Shown: piece after piece, positions 16,742-25,691 of the stretch
Layout of the letters: each line of letters opens with the position of its first letter
How positions within the stretch are numbered: the stretch's first letter is position 1
Program-made: the position numbers and the translations under genes
The notes under the pieces: generated by a model
Told to the model about the DNA's origin: nothing
Seen by the model: only the letters and a program-made list of their open reading frames with translations
The model's database searches: none
Origin: Hyphomonadaceae bacterium
GTDB taxonomy: Bacteria; Pseudomonadota; Alphaproteobacteria; Caulobacterales; Hyphomonadaceae
Assembly: GCA_022844475.1 (NCBI GenBank)
Contig: JALHLR010000011.1
Location: forward strand, 1-64,000
Reading direction: 5' to 3'
DNA: 64,000 bases

Positions 16742-17317
16742 ATGCACAAACTTGCTATTCTTCTTCCATCGCTCTGTCTGGCTGCCTGCGCGTCTGCGCC
16801 GGTCGAAGAACCAGCCTACACCCTTCGCCAGTCCGACGGTGCATTCGAGGTGCGCGCCTATGCGCCAACCATCATTGCGGAAACCACCGTCGGCGGCGAT
16901 GCGTTCGCCTCCCGCTTCGAGGGCTTTGGCCCGCTCGCCGACTATATTTTCGCCAAGGAGCGCGACGGCGAGAAGATCGCCATGACTGCCCCGGTGACGC
17001 AGCAGGCAACCACATCCGACGCATGGACAATCGGATTCACCATGCCGGCAGGCTATTCGATGGAAACACTTCCCGCGCCTGCCAGCGGCAACGTCACGCT
17101 CATCGAGCAGCCCGCGCATACGATGGCTGTGCTCAAATTCACCGGTCTCGCCACCGAGCGCGACATGGATGAGGCAAAGCGCACGCTGATGCAAAAGGTC
17201 GCAAGCGCGGGCCTCGTGACAACAGGCGAACCGGTCTTCGCCTTCTATGATCCGCCATGGACGTTGCCGTTCATGCGCCGCAACGAAGTGATGATCGCAC
17301 TCGCATCGAACAGGTAG
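16742..17317 (+). CDS. SOUL haem-binding family lipoprotein
   Basis: A 191-residue protein with a lipoprotein signal (LCLAAC, Cys16) and the SOUL/HBP fold signatures: YTLRQSDGAFEVRAYAPTIIAET, IAMTAPVTQQ and the C-terminal PPWTLPFMRRNEV(M). SOUL proteins bind haem or related tetrapyrroles in eukaryotes; the role of bacterial exported versions is not known. It is followed by the fasciclin lipoprotein gene on the same strand after about 140 bases. Confidence 0.88.
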   Translation: MHKLAILLPSLCLAACASAPVEEPAYTLRQSDGAFEVRAYAPTIIAETTVGGDAFASRFEGFGPLADYIFAKERDGEKIAMTAPVTQQATTSDAWTIGFTMPAGYSMETLPAPASGNVTLIEQPAHTMAVLKFTGLATERDMDEAKRTLMQKVASAGLVTTGEPVFAFYDPPWTLPFMRRNEVMIALASNR

Positions 17318-17458
17318 GTCACGCGACTTCAAGCAAACGTTGCATTTTCGTTATCACACATCCGATCGCCGCTGCCGCGCGTACTAGTGGGATACAAAAG
17401 CGCGGCGCACTCGCGAACCGCTCTGCCAGCTCGCAAATCGACAACAGGAACCGATACA

Positions 17459-18004
17459 ATGAAGTTGCTTCTCCCCATCGCCGCTTTCGCCCTGATGGGC
17501 GTTGCATGCTCCGGTGAAACCGCCCCCGCCACGCCCGCGCCGGCTCCCGTCGCTGAAGCGCCGCCTGCCCCGGCTCCGGTCGAGACGAAAGATATCGTCG
17601 ACACCGCCGTCGGCGCTGGCCAGTTCACCACGCTCGTCGCTGCTGTTCAGGCCGCTGGTCTCGTCGAGACGCTGAAAGGCCCCGGCCCGTTCACCGTTTT
17701 CGCACCGACCGATGCTGCCTTCGCAGCGCTCCCGGCTGGCACGGTTGAAGACCTGCTGAAGCCCGAGAACAAGGCCAAGCTCACCGCGATCCTCACCTAC
17801 CACGTCCTGCCGGCCGAAGTGATGTCGTCCGCCATCGGCGCGACGGCGACCGATGTCGCCACCGTCGAAGGCAAGACCGTCAAGGTCGATGGCAGCACCG
17901 CTGGCAAGGTCATGATCAACGACGCAACCGTCGTCACGGCTGACGTCGACGCCTCCAACGGCGTCATCCACGTCATCGACAAGGTCCTTCTCCCGCCGAT
18001 GTAG
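17459..18004 (+). CDS. Fasciclin (FAS1) domain lipoprotein
   Basis: A 181-residue protein: signal peptide with Cys17 in MGVAC, a Pro/Ala-rich linker (about 20-42), and one FAS1 domain with [17 protein letters not shown] (H1 motif), LTYHVLP and the final [14 protein letters not shown] (H2 motif). FAS1 domains mediate adhesion or protein-protein contact on the cell surface. The ATG at 17459 has AGGA about 9 bases upstream. A strong hairpin terminator follows. Confidence 0.92.
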   Translation: MKLLLPIAAFALMGVACSGETAPATPAPAPVAEAPPAPAPVETKDIVDTAVGAGQFTTLVAAVQAAGLVETLKGPGPFTVFAPTDAAFAALPAGTVEDLLKPENKAKLTAILTYHVLPAEVMSSAIGATATDVATVEGKTVKVDGSTAGKVMINDATVVTADVDASNGVIHVIDKVLLPPM

Positions 18005-18075
18005 TCAGTCCGCCATCTGGCGTCTGAAGAGCTTCCTCCCCAGCGCAGAAACGTCTCTCCTCCGAACTGCGCTGG

Positions 18076-18105
18076 ACAAGCCGCCCCGTCAGAAGGGCGG
18101 CTTGT
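18076..18105. terminator. Bidirectional hairpin terminator between convergent genes
   Basis: A perfect 11-base stem (ACAAGCCGCCC / GGGCGGCTTGT) with an 8-base loop lies 72 bases after the fasciclin stop and 13 bases beyond the acyl-CoA dehydrogenase stop on the opposite strand. It can serve both transcripts. Confidence 0.65.
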
Positions 18106-18117
18106 TCCATTTCGGGC

Positions 18118-19251
18118 CTAGTACCCCGCCAAACGCGCATAGCGGTCGCGGTGAAAACTCTCACCGCCATACAGCCCCTCCAGCACGCGCGCGCGCTTCA
18201 TGTAGAGGCCTGAGTCATGCGCATCGGTCATGCCGATGCCGCCATGCATCTGCACCGTCTCGTTCGAAACCAGGTGCAGCGTCTCGCCCGCGCGCGCCTT
18301 GGCCAGCGAGGCAAGCTCCGAAATGTTGTTGGCGTTGCGGTCAAGCGCGTCCAGCGCCGCCGCCACGCAGCTCCGCGTCAGCTCCAGCTCCGTGAACATG
18401 ATCGCCGCACGATGCTGCAGCGACTGGAACGAGCCGATAAGCTGTCCGAACTGCTTGCGCACCTTCAGGTACTCGCTCGTCATCTCGAACGCCGCATCCG
18501 CCGCGCCCAGCATCTCGGCCGCAGCGCCAATCCGCGCGCGATCGAGAATCTGCTCCAGCAACCCGTACCCGCCGTCCACTGCGCCGAGAACGGCATCAGC
18601 GCCAAGCTCGACGCCTGCGAAGCTGACATTCGCCGCCGCATGCGCATCCAGCGTCTTCAGCGCCGTCCGCGTCACGCCCTTTGCATCTCCGGGCACGAGG
18701 AACAGTGTGATCCCCGTCGCGTCCCCCGCATCACCCGACGTGCGCGCCGCCACGATCAGCAGATCCGCCTCGGCGCCATCGACCACATACCGCTTCTCGC
18801 CCGACAGCGTGTAGCCCGCGCTGCTCTTCTTCGCGATCAGCTTTACATGCGCCGGATCATGATGCGGCCGCTCGTCCGCCGCCAGCGCGACGATTGCTTC
18901 GCCGCCGGCAATCTTGCCGAGCCACGCATCTTTCTGCGGCTGCGTTCCGCCCAGCATCAGCGCCGACGCGCCGATCATGGCCGTCGAGAGCAGGGGAGAG
19001 GCCGCCAATGTTCGGCCCTGCGCTTCCAGCACCTGCCCAAGCCCGACATACCCAAAACCCGATCCGCCAAACTCCTCCGGCACGATTACGCCGGTGAAAC
19101 CAAGCTCCGCCATCTCCTTCCACGAACCCGCATCATATGCCTTGCCGTCCTTGCGCAGCGCCCGCAACTGGCTCACCGGCAGCTTCTCGGCCGCATATGC
19201 CCTGGCGCTGTCGCGCAGCATCTGCTGCTCTTCGGTGAGCACGAATGGCAT
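18118..19251 (-). CDS. Acyl-CoA dehydrogenase family protein
   Basis: A 377-residue FAD enzyme with the N-terminal helical domain (FVLTEEQQMLRDSARAYA), the middle beta domain (GYTLSGEKRYVVDGAEADLLIVAAR) and C-terminal helical domain (VRKQFGQLIGSFQSLQH, VQMHGGIGMT). The length and divergent middle suggest a steroid- or bile-acid-type ACAD subunit rather than a housekeeping beta-oxidation enzyme; such proteins often work as heteromeric pairs, and a longer ACAD gene lies at 24138-25331. Expected reaction: alpha,beta-dehydrogenation of an acyl-CoA. Substrate unknown. Confidence 0.9.
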   Translation of the reverse strand: MPFVLTEEQQMLRDSARAYAAEKLPVSQLRALRKDGKAYDAGSWKEMAELGFTGVIVPEEFGGSGFGYVGLGQVLEAQGRTLAASPLLSTAMIGASALMLGGTQPQKDAWLGKIAGGEAIVALAADERPHHDPAHVKLIAKKSSAGYTLSGEKRYVVDGAEADLLIVAARTSGDAGDATGITLFLVPGDAKGVTRTALKTLDAHAAANVSFAGVELGADAVLGAVDGGYGLLEQILDRARIGAAAEMLGAADAAFEMTSEYLKVRKQFGQLIGSFQSLQHRAAIMFTELELTRSCVAAALDALDRNANNISELASLAKARAGETLHLVSNETVQMHGGIGMTDAHDSGLYMKRARVLEGLYGGESFHRDRYARLAGY

Positions 19252-19303
19252 TGTATTCTCCTCGCCGGGTGCGGATCCTGGCGCCGGCTGCGGCGCCCGT
19301 CCT

Positions 19304-19921
19304 TCAGTTCTGCGAGTTGGGTCTTAGCGTCCCGCGTATCGCCCAATCAAGGGCATCCTCGATCCGGTCATTGCCCCAGAATAACTCGCCATCCTCTGTC
19401 ACGAAGCTCGGCGCGCCAAAGATGCCAAGGCCAGCCGCAATTGCCGTCTCCTCGCGCAACTGCTCCTTCACCGGATCGGACGTCATCGCGGACAGCGTCT
19501 CCAGCGGGTCCAGGCCCGCGCGCCGCGCGGCAGCATGCAGGATCTGCGGATCCGCAATGTCGCGGTCATGCACGAAGTTGGCCTGGTAGACAGCCTTCAC
19601 GAAATTCGGCCGCGCCTCCTGCGGCAGCGACAGCGTGATCCGTGCCGCCATCAACCCGTTCTGGGGAAAGCGCCCCGGCCGCCTGAACGGCAAGCTGTAC
19701 TTCTCGCAGGTCCGTTCCACATCGCGCCACATGTACGAGCCCTTGACCGGCACCACATTGAACGGGCTGTCCTTCATCCCTTGTTGCGCGTGAAACAACG
19801 GCCCAAGCAGGAAGGGCCGCCACTCCAGCTCGACGCCCCGCGCCGCCGCAATCTTCCCGGCCCGCATCACTGCCGGGTAGGAATAGGTCGACGCAAATTC
19901 GAACCAGAACTGAAGTTTCAA
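19304..19921 (-). CDS. 2-hydroxychromene-2-carboxylate isomerase/DsbA-like (kappa-class GST family) protein
   Basis: A 205-residue thioredoxin-fold protein. The start KLQFWFEFASTYSYPAVMRA is the typical HCCA isomerase N-terminus (FWFDFxSPYSY), with Ser at the glutathione-activating position instead of a DsbA CxxC, and the late segment GLGIFGAPSFVTEDGELFWGNDR is diagnostic. The known member isomerises 2-hydroxychromene-2-carboxylate in naphthalene degradation using glutathione; broader GST-like roles are common. It stands upstream of the ACAD gene on the same strand, fitting a catabolic context. Confidence 0.88.
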   Translation of the reverse strand: MKLQFWFEFASTYSYPAVMRAGKIAAARGVELEWRPFLLGPLFHAQQGMKDSPFNVVPVKGSYMWRDVERTCEKYSLPFRRPGRFPQNGLMAARITLSLPQEARPNFVKAVYQANFVHDRDIADPQILHAAARRAGLDPLETLSAMTSDPVKEQLREETAIAAGLGIFGAPSFVTEDGELFWGNDRIEDALDWAIRGTLRPNSQN

Positions 19922-20033
19922 GAGAGCCTCGCCGCCAGATTCCCGATCCTAGCAGATTGTGGCCGTAAATGCCGCTCCCATATCCATTGCCGGACGGGCG
20001 TCTTCCAGACGCACCAAGGACAAGGGACATGCA

Positions 20034-20540
20034 ATGACGATTTCGATGCACAAGGCCAGTGCGCCTGTTTTCCTGCGCATGCTGACGAATCTCGATCAGT
20101 TGCTTGCCAAGGCCGAGGATAACGCGAAGGCACGCGGCTTCGATCCCAACCTTCTGGTGACGCAGCGCCTTGCGCCAGACATGCGCCCGCTCTCGTCCCA
20201 GATCCAGCTCGCGAGCGATTCGGCAAAGGGCGCGATGGCCCGTTTATCCGGCGGCACGCCGCCGGCAATGCCTGACACCGAAACAACGATTGAGCAGCTC
20301 CGCGCCCGCATCGCAGCCACGATCGACTATGTGAAAAGCGTCCCTGCCGGAGCCGTTGACGGCTCGGAAGAGCGCGACGTCGTCCTGAAGACGCCAAGCG
20401 GCGACATCCCCTTCAAGGGCCTCGCCTTCCTGACCGGCTTTGCGCTCCCCAACTTCCTGTTCCACGTCACCACCGCCTACGCGATCCTCCGCCACAGCGG
20501 CGTCCCAATCGGCAAGCTGGATTTCCTGGGGCGCGGATAG
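20034..20540 (+). CDS. DUF1993 family (DinB-like helical bundle) protein
   Basis: A 168-residue protein from the ATG at 20034 (AAGGGA upstream). The pattern MLTNLDQLLAKAEDNAKARG, LAPDMRPLSSQIQ, and the ending FHVTTAYAILRHSGVPIGKLDFLG are characteristic of DUF1993, a DinB-like four-helix bundle. Function unknown; in many genomes the gene is located near regulators or detoxification enzymes. A second member is encoded at 48300-48812. Confidence 0.85.
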   Translation: MTISMHKASAPVFLRMLTNLDQLLAKAEDNAKARGFDPNLLVTQRLAPDMRPLSSQIQLASDSAKGAMARLSGGTPPAMPDTETTIEQLRARIAATIDYVKSVPAGAVDGSEERDVVLKTPSGDIPFKGLAFLTGFALPNFLFHVTTAYAILRHSGVPIGKLDFLGRG

Positions 20541-20724
20541 AACGCAGGCAGCGCGTCGAACGCCCAGCTGGTTCCAACAACACCCACGGCGTCATTCCCG
20601 GGCCCGACCCGAGAATCCTGGTTGCTGATTCGAAGGGAAGGAACGCCCTCCGCGCCCAGCTGCTTGTCCTCTCTCAGCGCACGCCGGCAGCCCTCAAAGG
20701 CGCCAGGCCGGTGACAAGAGGGCC

Positions 20725-20856
20725 GCGGTGCGCTGGCTGCCGTCCACCGCCCGCCGGGGACGCGGGACCTGTGAACCTCCTGCCTGCAGTTAGCTCCGCC
20801 AGATGCCGAAACGCCAAACCATGCGGGGTAGCCCGCGTTCCCGGGCCCTCCACCTG
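20725..20856. repeat. Dispersed repeat element, copy 1
   Basis: This intergenic block matches, in inverted orientation, the block at 37372-37498. Shared parts are CTGCC-TCCA-GCC-GCCGGGGACGCGGGACCTG followed by AACCTCC, then GCCAGAT..CCG, and CCCGCG-TCCCGG-CCCTCCA. The arms CCGGGGACGCGGGA (20753-20766) and GCCCGCGTTCCCGGG (20831-20845) are imperfect inverted repeats, so the element could fold into a long hairpin. It lies in the 474-base gap before the aldehyde dehydrogenase gene; the rest of that gap (20541-20724 and 20857-21014) holds no recognisable gene. Confidence 0.6.
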
Positions 20857-21014
20857 TTCGGAGACCCGGAACGACAGGATCACAGGTGGTTCACACCGGC
20901 CTGGAGGCGAACGCATGCCTGGCAGCCCATCAAACACTCGATTGTTTCGGCTGCGACGCTTGAATCCTGTCGCCGCCTCAGGCTCAACTCGCAACGGACG
21001 GAACAGGCGGCGAC

Positions 21015-22421
21015 ATGGACGGCCATACACGCAACGTGACCGACGCCGCACGCCTGCTGGAGCTGCAGCGCGCTGCCCAGCGCAAGGAGGGGCTTCCCTC
21101 CGCGCGGGCCCGGATCGACCGTCTCTACCAGCTTGAGGACATGGTCCGGAAGCGCGCCGATTCGATCGCGGACGCCATCTCGGCCGACTTCGGCAACCGT
21201 TCGCGCTTCGAAACGGACCTGCTCGAAACCATGGTGCTGGTCTCCGCCATCCGCCATGCGCGCAAGAACGTGAAATGGTGGATGCAACCGAGCTATCGCG
21301 AGGTCGGGATCAATTTCTGGCCCGGCGCCGCCTGGGTGCGGCCCGAGCCGCTCGGCGTCGTCGGCATCGTCTCGCCGTGGAATTACCCGTTGCAGCTCGC
21401 CCTCTCGCCGCTGGTCGACGCCATCGCCGGCGGCAACCGCGTGATCATCAAGCCGTCCGAACAGACGCCGAATTTCTGCGACCTTCTGCATCGCGCCATC
21501 AGCGAGACATTCGAGGAAGACGAAATCGCCGTCGTGCTCGGCGGCCCCGAAGTCGCCGCCGAATTCTCCCGTCTTCCGTTCGACCATCTCGTCTTCACTG
21601 GCTCCACCGGCATCGGCCGCCGCGTCGCCGCGGCTGCTGCCGAGAGCCTCACGCCCACGACGCTCGAGCTCGGCGGCAAGTCGCCCGCCATCGTCTGCCC
21701 ATCGGCGTCGATGACCAAGGCTGTGAAGGCGATCGCCTATGGCAAGTTCATCAACGCCGGACAGACCTGCATCGCGCCGGACTACGTGCTCGTGCCGCGC
21801 GAGCGCGCCATCGAGTTCGCCGAGTTGATCATCGGCGAGGCCCGCCGCGCCTATCCCGATCTCGGCCCCGACTATTCGAGCATGATAAACGAGCGCGCCT
21901 TTGACCGCCTGACGGCTGCGATCACCGAAGCAGAACTTGGCGGCGCGAAAGTGTTGCGCCATCCTGCGCCGTCAGACCGTGCGCGCCGTGTCCTGCCGCC
22001 TGTCGTTGTCATCGACGCGCCGCAGGAGTCGCTGCTCATGCGAGAGGAAATCTTCGGGCCCGTCCTTCCGGTCATCGGCTATGACTCCCTCGCCGACGCG
22101 CTCGACTGGGTGAACTCGCACCCGCATCCACTCGCACTCTACCTCTTCGCGGAAGATGCACGCGAACAGTCCCGCGTCCTCGACCGAACGCAATCGGGCG
22201 GCGTCACCGTGAACGGCACGTTGCTCCATATCGCGCAGGAAGGCCTGCCATTCGGCGGCGTGGGGGCGAGCGGCTGGGGCGCCTATCACGGTAAGCAGGG
22301 CTTCGATCAGTTCACTCACCAGCGCGCCGTGTTCAAGACAGGATTCTTCAACTCGGCCACGCTCCTTGCGCCGCCCTATGGCAAGCGCGCGAAAAGCCTG
22401 CTGAAATTCCTGATGCGATGA
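21015..22421 (+). CDS. Coniferyl-aldehyde dehydrogenase-like (class 3 ALDH) enzyme
   Basis: A 468-residue aldehyde dehydrogenase. Motifs: SPWNYPLQLALSPLVDAIAGGN, KPSEQTPN, FTGSTGIGRRVA, catalytic Glu in LELGGKSP and catalytic Cys in NAGQTCIAPDYVLVP, and EEIFGPVLPV. The C-terminal region FNSATLLAPPYGKRAKSLLKFLMR and the short N-terminus are typical of class 3/fatty and coniferyl aldehyde dehydrogenases. It oxidises an aldehyde to the acid with NAD(P). Its stop codon abuts the stop of the convergent TIR gene. Confidence 0.92.
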   Translation: MDGHTRNVTDAARLLELQRAAQRKEGLPSARARIDRLYQLEDMVRKRADSIADAISADFGNRSRFETDLLETMVLVSAIRHARKNVKWWMQPSYREVGINFWPGAAWVRPEPLGVVGIVSPWNYPLQLALSPLVDAIAGGNRVIIKPSEQTPNFCDLLHRAISETFEEDEIAVVLGGPEVAAEFSRLPFDHLVFTGSTGIGRRVAAAAAESLTPTTLELGGKSPAIVCPSASMTKAVKAIAYGKFINAGQTCIAPDYVLVPRERAIEFAELIIGEARRAYPDLGPDYSSMINERAFDRLTAAITEAELGGAKVLRHPAPSDRARRVLPPVVVIDAPQESLLMREEIFGPVLPVIGYDSLADALDWVNSHPHPLALYLFAEDAREQSRVLDRTQSGGVTVNGTLLHIAQEGLPFGGVGASGWGAYHGKQGFDQFTHQRAVFKTGFFNSATLLAPPYGKRAKSLLKFLMR

Positions 22422-23966
22422 TCAGGTCGGGATCCGGTAGACCGGGCACTCCCGCAGCCTTGAAGGCGTCGCGAAATCCGTCTCCGTCGGCCAGGTCAGC
22501 TGCGTCGACGCATCGATCAGATCGAGCGGCTTCTTGCCCGCAGCTTCCGCCGCGGCCCATTTTTCAGGCGAGCAGAGCGTGTTGATATTGACCGAGATGA
22601 CCTCGCCATAGACTGCCTTCCACCCGCCTGCATCGAGGCCGCGGCGCCCCATCTCGACCAGGACGCTTGCCTCAAGCCCACGCGCGCTCACGGCAAAAGC
22701 AGGTCTCGCCGTCGGCGGTGACGGCAAGGCCGATCGCGGCGCGACTGCGATGTTCGGCGCCGAGGGAATCTGCAGGGGAGGCGCCGCGCCACGCAAAATG
22801 CCCTGCGAGGGGGCAGCTTGCGGCGACGCCAGCACGGGTGGGTTCAACGGAGGCGCGGGGGCTTGCGCTGCAGGGGGAGGACGCACGAAATCCGGGGTCG
22901 ACGCGATTGAATTGTCGGGTTGAGGCGGATCAGCCTTGGCGAGGTCGCCCGGCTGTCCGAACAGCATCTGCCCGCCATAGGTCAGCACCACGCCGACAAG
23001 ACCGCCGAGCATCGTGCCGACCGCGAACATCGCGCCACGCTTCGACCGGCCCGGCCGAAGCACCTGGAACATCTTCCGCAGCTCATTCGGAATCTTGCCA
23101 GCCCGTGTATAGGCAAAGCGGCTGATGTCGCGGTCGATCGGCAAGGCAAAGTCGCCGATGAACTCCCACGGCTCAGAGGCCGTTACGGGCGGCGAGCCAT
23201 CGGTCGGCGCCGTCAGCTCCCCAATCAGACCCATCAAGGCTTCGGCTCTCACGCGTGGCTGTGTCGGTTCGGCGGCCATCGCCTTCAGCGCCTTGCGACG
23301 CGCCACATCCCAGCCGCCCTCGCCCGTGGCGATGGTCATCGACTCGATCGCCGTGAAGAACCGGTCCTTCTGGACCGTGGAGAGGCTTCCCGGCGACCAG
23401 ACGAGACCGGTCTGGCGGAACAGTCGTGGTTGAAGCGCCTTGGCGAGTGATCCTGCCAGCGCGCGAACTTCCTTCGGTTCGGCGGGCTGCCACTCGCTGA
23501 ACGGCTGATGCCGTTCGGTTTCCGCCGTCAATTCGCGAACGAACATCTCGAACTTTGCCGTCTCGAACGCCTCGACCTCGCCAGGCTCCTTGTTGAACCA
23601 TCCGGGCGCGATCGACATGACGTCCTGATGCGCCACCATCGAGCTGATGCCCGCAGGCGAAAGCCCGGGGTCGAGGCTGATCGGAACGACCTTCTCCATC
23701 ATCAGCGAGGCGGAGAGTTCGAGCCAGCACGGATCGGATTCGGCATAGGACCGCGTCAGGACCGGAACGACTGCGTGTGCATTCCTCAACCGCCGCCCGA
23801 CATAGGGTAGGCGATAGGTGTCGCTGGCGGTGTTGACCAGTTCTCCATCCGCCGCTTCGTCGATCGCGATCTCCATGCCTGCAGGCGCCGCCTTGCGCAG
23901 GCGTTCAGCCAGCTTCAGGGCCATATCGCGGTCCTGACGGGCATACGAAACGAAGACAACTGTCAT
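22422..23966 (-). CDS. TIR-domain protein with a transmembrane segment
   Basis: A 514-residue protein from the ATG at 23966 (an upstream start would add 27 residues). Residues 1-135 form a TIR domain: VFVSYARQDRDMALKLAERL, a middle YVGRRLRNAHAVVPVLTRSYAESDPCWLELSASL with a Glu next to the Trp as expected for the catalytic region of NAD-cleaving TIRs, and VVPISLDPG. A helical middle follows, then one membrane helix (about 312-336, AVGTMLGGLVGVVLTY), a Pro/Ala-rich linker and a C-terminal domain of about 100 residues with no family match that would lie outside the cytoplasm. No defence partner gene is adjacent. Signalling, effector or immunity roles are all possible. Confidence 0.75.
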   Translation of the reverse strand: MTVVFVSYARQDRDMALKLAERLRKAAPAGMEIAIDEAADGELVNTASDTYRLPYVGRRLRNAHAVVPVLTRSYAESDPCWLELSASLMMEKVVPISLDPGLSPAGISSMVAHQDVMSIAPGWFNKEPGEVEAFETAKFEMFVRELTAETERHQPFSEWQPAEPKEVRALAGSLAKALQPRLFRQTGLVWSPGSLSTVQKDRFFTAIESMTIATGEGGWDVARRKALKAMAAEPTQPRVRAEALMGLIGELTAPTDGSPPVTASEPWEFIGDFALPIDRDISRFAYTRAGKIPNELRKMFQVLRPGRSKRGAMFAVGTMLGGLVGVVLTYGGQMLFGQPGDLAKADPPQPDNSIASTPDFVRPPPAAQAPAPPLNPPVLASPQAAPSQGILRGAAPPLQIPSAPNIAVAPRSALPSPPTARPAFAVSARGLEASVLVEMGRRGLDAGGWKAVYGEVISVNINTLCSPEKWAAAEAAGKKPLDLIDASTQLTWPTETDFATPSRLRECPVYRIPT

Positions 23967-24137
23967 GTGCGGGGTCACCAGGAGAGGCGACAACCCTAGC
24001 ACGCGAATTTCACGCGAAAAGCGATCGTTAACGCAACGAGTTCCCAATTCGCGTGGCCGGTGAAAACCTGTCCGGGAATGCGCGCCCGAGGAGACGCTTT
24101 CTTACTTTCCCGTCAGATTGGGAAGAAACAGGTCTGC

Positions 24138-25331
24138 CTACTGATGGTCCCGCAGGCCCAGCACGCGCTTTGCGACCACGTTGAGGTTCACCTCAGACGT
24201 GCCGCCCTCTATCGAGTTGCCCTTGGCGCGCAGCATGGCGCGGGTGGACATGATCTCGCCCGGCTTGAACCCGTCGCCTTCCCACCCAAGTCCCTGATAG
24301 CCCATGGCCTCGACCTGAAGCTCGGTCTTGGTCTGGTTCATCTTGGCCGCCGCATACTTGATGATCGAGGTCGCCGGCCCCACGTCCGCTCCTGCCTTCG
24401 CAAGCTCGGTGTTCCGCTGGATCGTCAGTGCGAAGGCCTGCTCGTACATCATTGATTTCGTGATGCGGCTGCGCAGGTCGCCATCGGCAAGAACGCCGTC
24501 CTTCGTGCCGACATACTTCTTGGCGATGTCGGCCAGCGTCGGCCCTGAACTGCGATCCGACCCGAAGCCGGTCGCGGAAATGTTCTGGCGTTCATACTGC
24601 AACAGGCGCTTGGCTATGTCCCAACCCTTGCCTGGCACGCCGACCATCTGCTCCTTCGGCACCTTCACATCGGTGAAGAATGTTTCGCAGAACGGCGAGG
24701 AACCTGAGATCAGCAGGATCGGCCGCGTCTCGACGCCCGGGCTCGTCATGTCGAACAGCACGAAGGAGACGCCTTCGTGCTTTTTCGTGAAGTCCGTCCG
24801 CACGAGACAGAAGATCCAGTCGGCATGGTTCGCATACGACGTCCAGATCTTCGATCCGTTGATCAACCAGTGATCGCTCTTGTCCTCGCACCTGGTCTGC
24901 AGCGAAGCGAGGTCCGATCCAGCACCGGGCTCCGAATAGCCCTGGCACCACCGCGTCTTGCCGGCGACAATGTCTGGCAGGAAGCGTCGCTTCTGCTCCT
25001 CGGTGGCGTATTCCAGAAGCACCGGCCCAAGCATCCAGACGCCGAATGAGGCGAGGGGCGAGCGCGCATTGATGCGCTTGAGTTCCTGGTCGAGCACGAT
25101 TGCTTCGGCGTTCGAAAGTCCGCCGCCGCCATACGCTTCAGGCCATGTCGGCGCAGTCCACCCCTTGCCGGCCATGCGCTCCAGCCACACCTTGGAGTCA
25201 GGGTTCACGAATTTCTGGTTGCGTCCGCCCCAGACGACTTCTTCTTCCACTGGCGGGGTCCGCATCGACGCTGGGCAATTTGCCTCGAGCCATGCGCGGG
25301 TTTCTGCGCGGAAGGTCTCGATGTCGGCCAT
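24138..25331 (-). CDS. Acyl-CoA dehydrogenase family protein
   Basis: A 397-residue ACAD with YGGGGLSNAEAIVLDQEL, WCQGYSEPGAGSDLASLQTRCE and INGSKIWTSYANHADWIFCLVRTD in the N-terminal and middle domains, and the C-terminal EGGTSEVNLNVVAKRVLGL. The SEPGAGSDLA segment binds the substrate and FAD. It is the long partner type of heteromeric ACADs involved in cyclic or aromatic side-chain degradation; the shorter ACAD at 18118 could be its partner (inference). Expected reaction: acyl-CoA to enoyl-CoA with electrons to ETF. Confidence 0.92.
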   Translation of the reverse strand: MADIETFRAETRAWLEANCPASMRTPPVEEEVVWGGRNQKFVNPDSKVWLERMAGKGWTAPTWPEAYGGGGLSNAEAIVLDQELKRINARSPLASFGVWMLGPVLLEYATEEQKRRFLPDIVAGKTRWCQGYSEPGAGSDLASLQTRCEDKSDHWLINGSKIWTSYANHADWIFCLVRTDFTKKHEGVSFVLFDMTSPGVETRPILLISGSSPFCETFFTDVKVPKEQMVGVPGKGWDIAKRLLQYERQNISATGFGSDRSSGPTLADIAKKYVGTKDGVLADGDLRSRITKSMMYEQAFALTIQRNTELAKAGADVGPATSIIKYAAAKMNQTKTELQVEAMGYQGLGWEGDGFKPGEIMSTRAMLRAKGNSIEGGTSEVNLNVVAKRVLGLRDHQ

Positions 25332-25397
25332 TGCTTTCTCCAGATATCCTTTGCGTCAGGGCTAAGCCCGCCCCGGCGCCTGGTCAACCACGCCCCC

Positions 25398-25625
25398 TCA
25401 GGGGCCATAGCCCCGCAACGTATTGCCGCCGGTCTGATAGCCGAGCATGCCTGCAACATGGATGATTGCAAAGATGGCCGCTGTCGCCGCCAGAACCGTG
25501 ACCAGCGGCCACGAGATCCACTGCACCTTCAGGCTGTCCTTGCGTGGCCGGCCGGACATCCATCCGGCAAACACGGTGAGGCCGCCGAACAGCGCGACTG
25601 CAGCAATTGTGATGGGCCATTCCAT
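25398..25625 (-). CDS. Small two-helix membrane protein, hypothetical
   Basis: A 75-residue protein with two hydrophobic helices (about 4-22 and 36-58) separated by a basic loop (SGRPRKDSLKVQW). The end IHVAGMLGYQTGGN is a segment seen in small uncharacterised alphaproteobacterial membrane proteins. The ATG at 25625 was chosen; a TTG at 25661 in the same frame would add 12 residues. No clear ribosome site for either. It follows the next gene upstream by about 70 bases. Confidence 0.55.
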   Translation of the reverse strand: MEWPITIAAVALFGGLTVFAGWMSGRPRKDSLKVQWISWPLVTVLAATAAIFAIIHVAGMLGYQTGGNTLRGYGP

Positions 25626-25691
25626 CCGCAGAGCAATGCCGCGCTCGGGAATGTCAGACAAGGCTCAGGTCGCAGGCGCGACCGGGACCAA

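Noticed and set aside
18217-19638. 473-codon rightward open frame
   Set aside because: Antisense to the acyl-CoA dehydrogenase and HCCA isomerase genes; Arg/His/Gln-rich, no motif.
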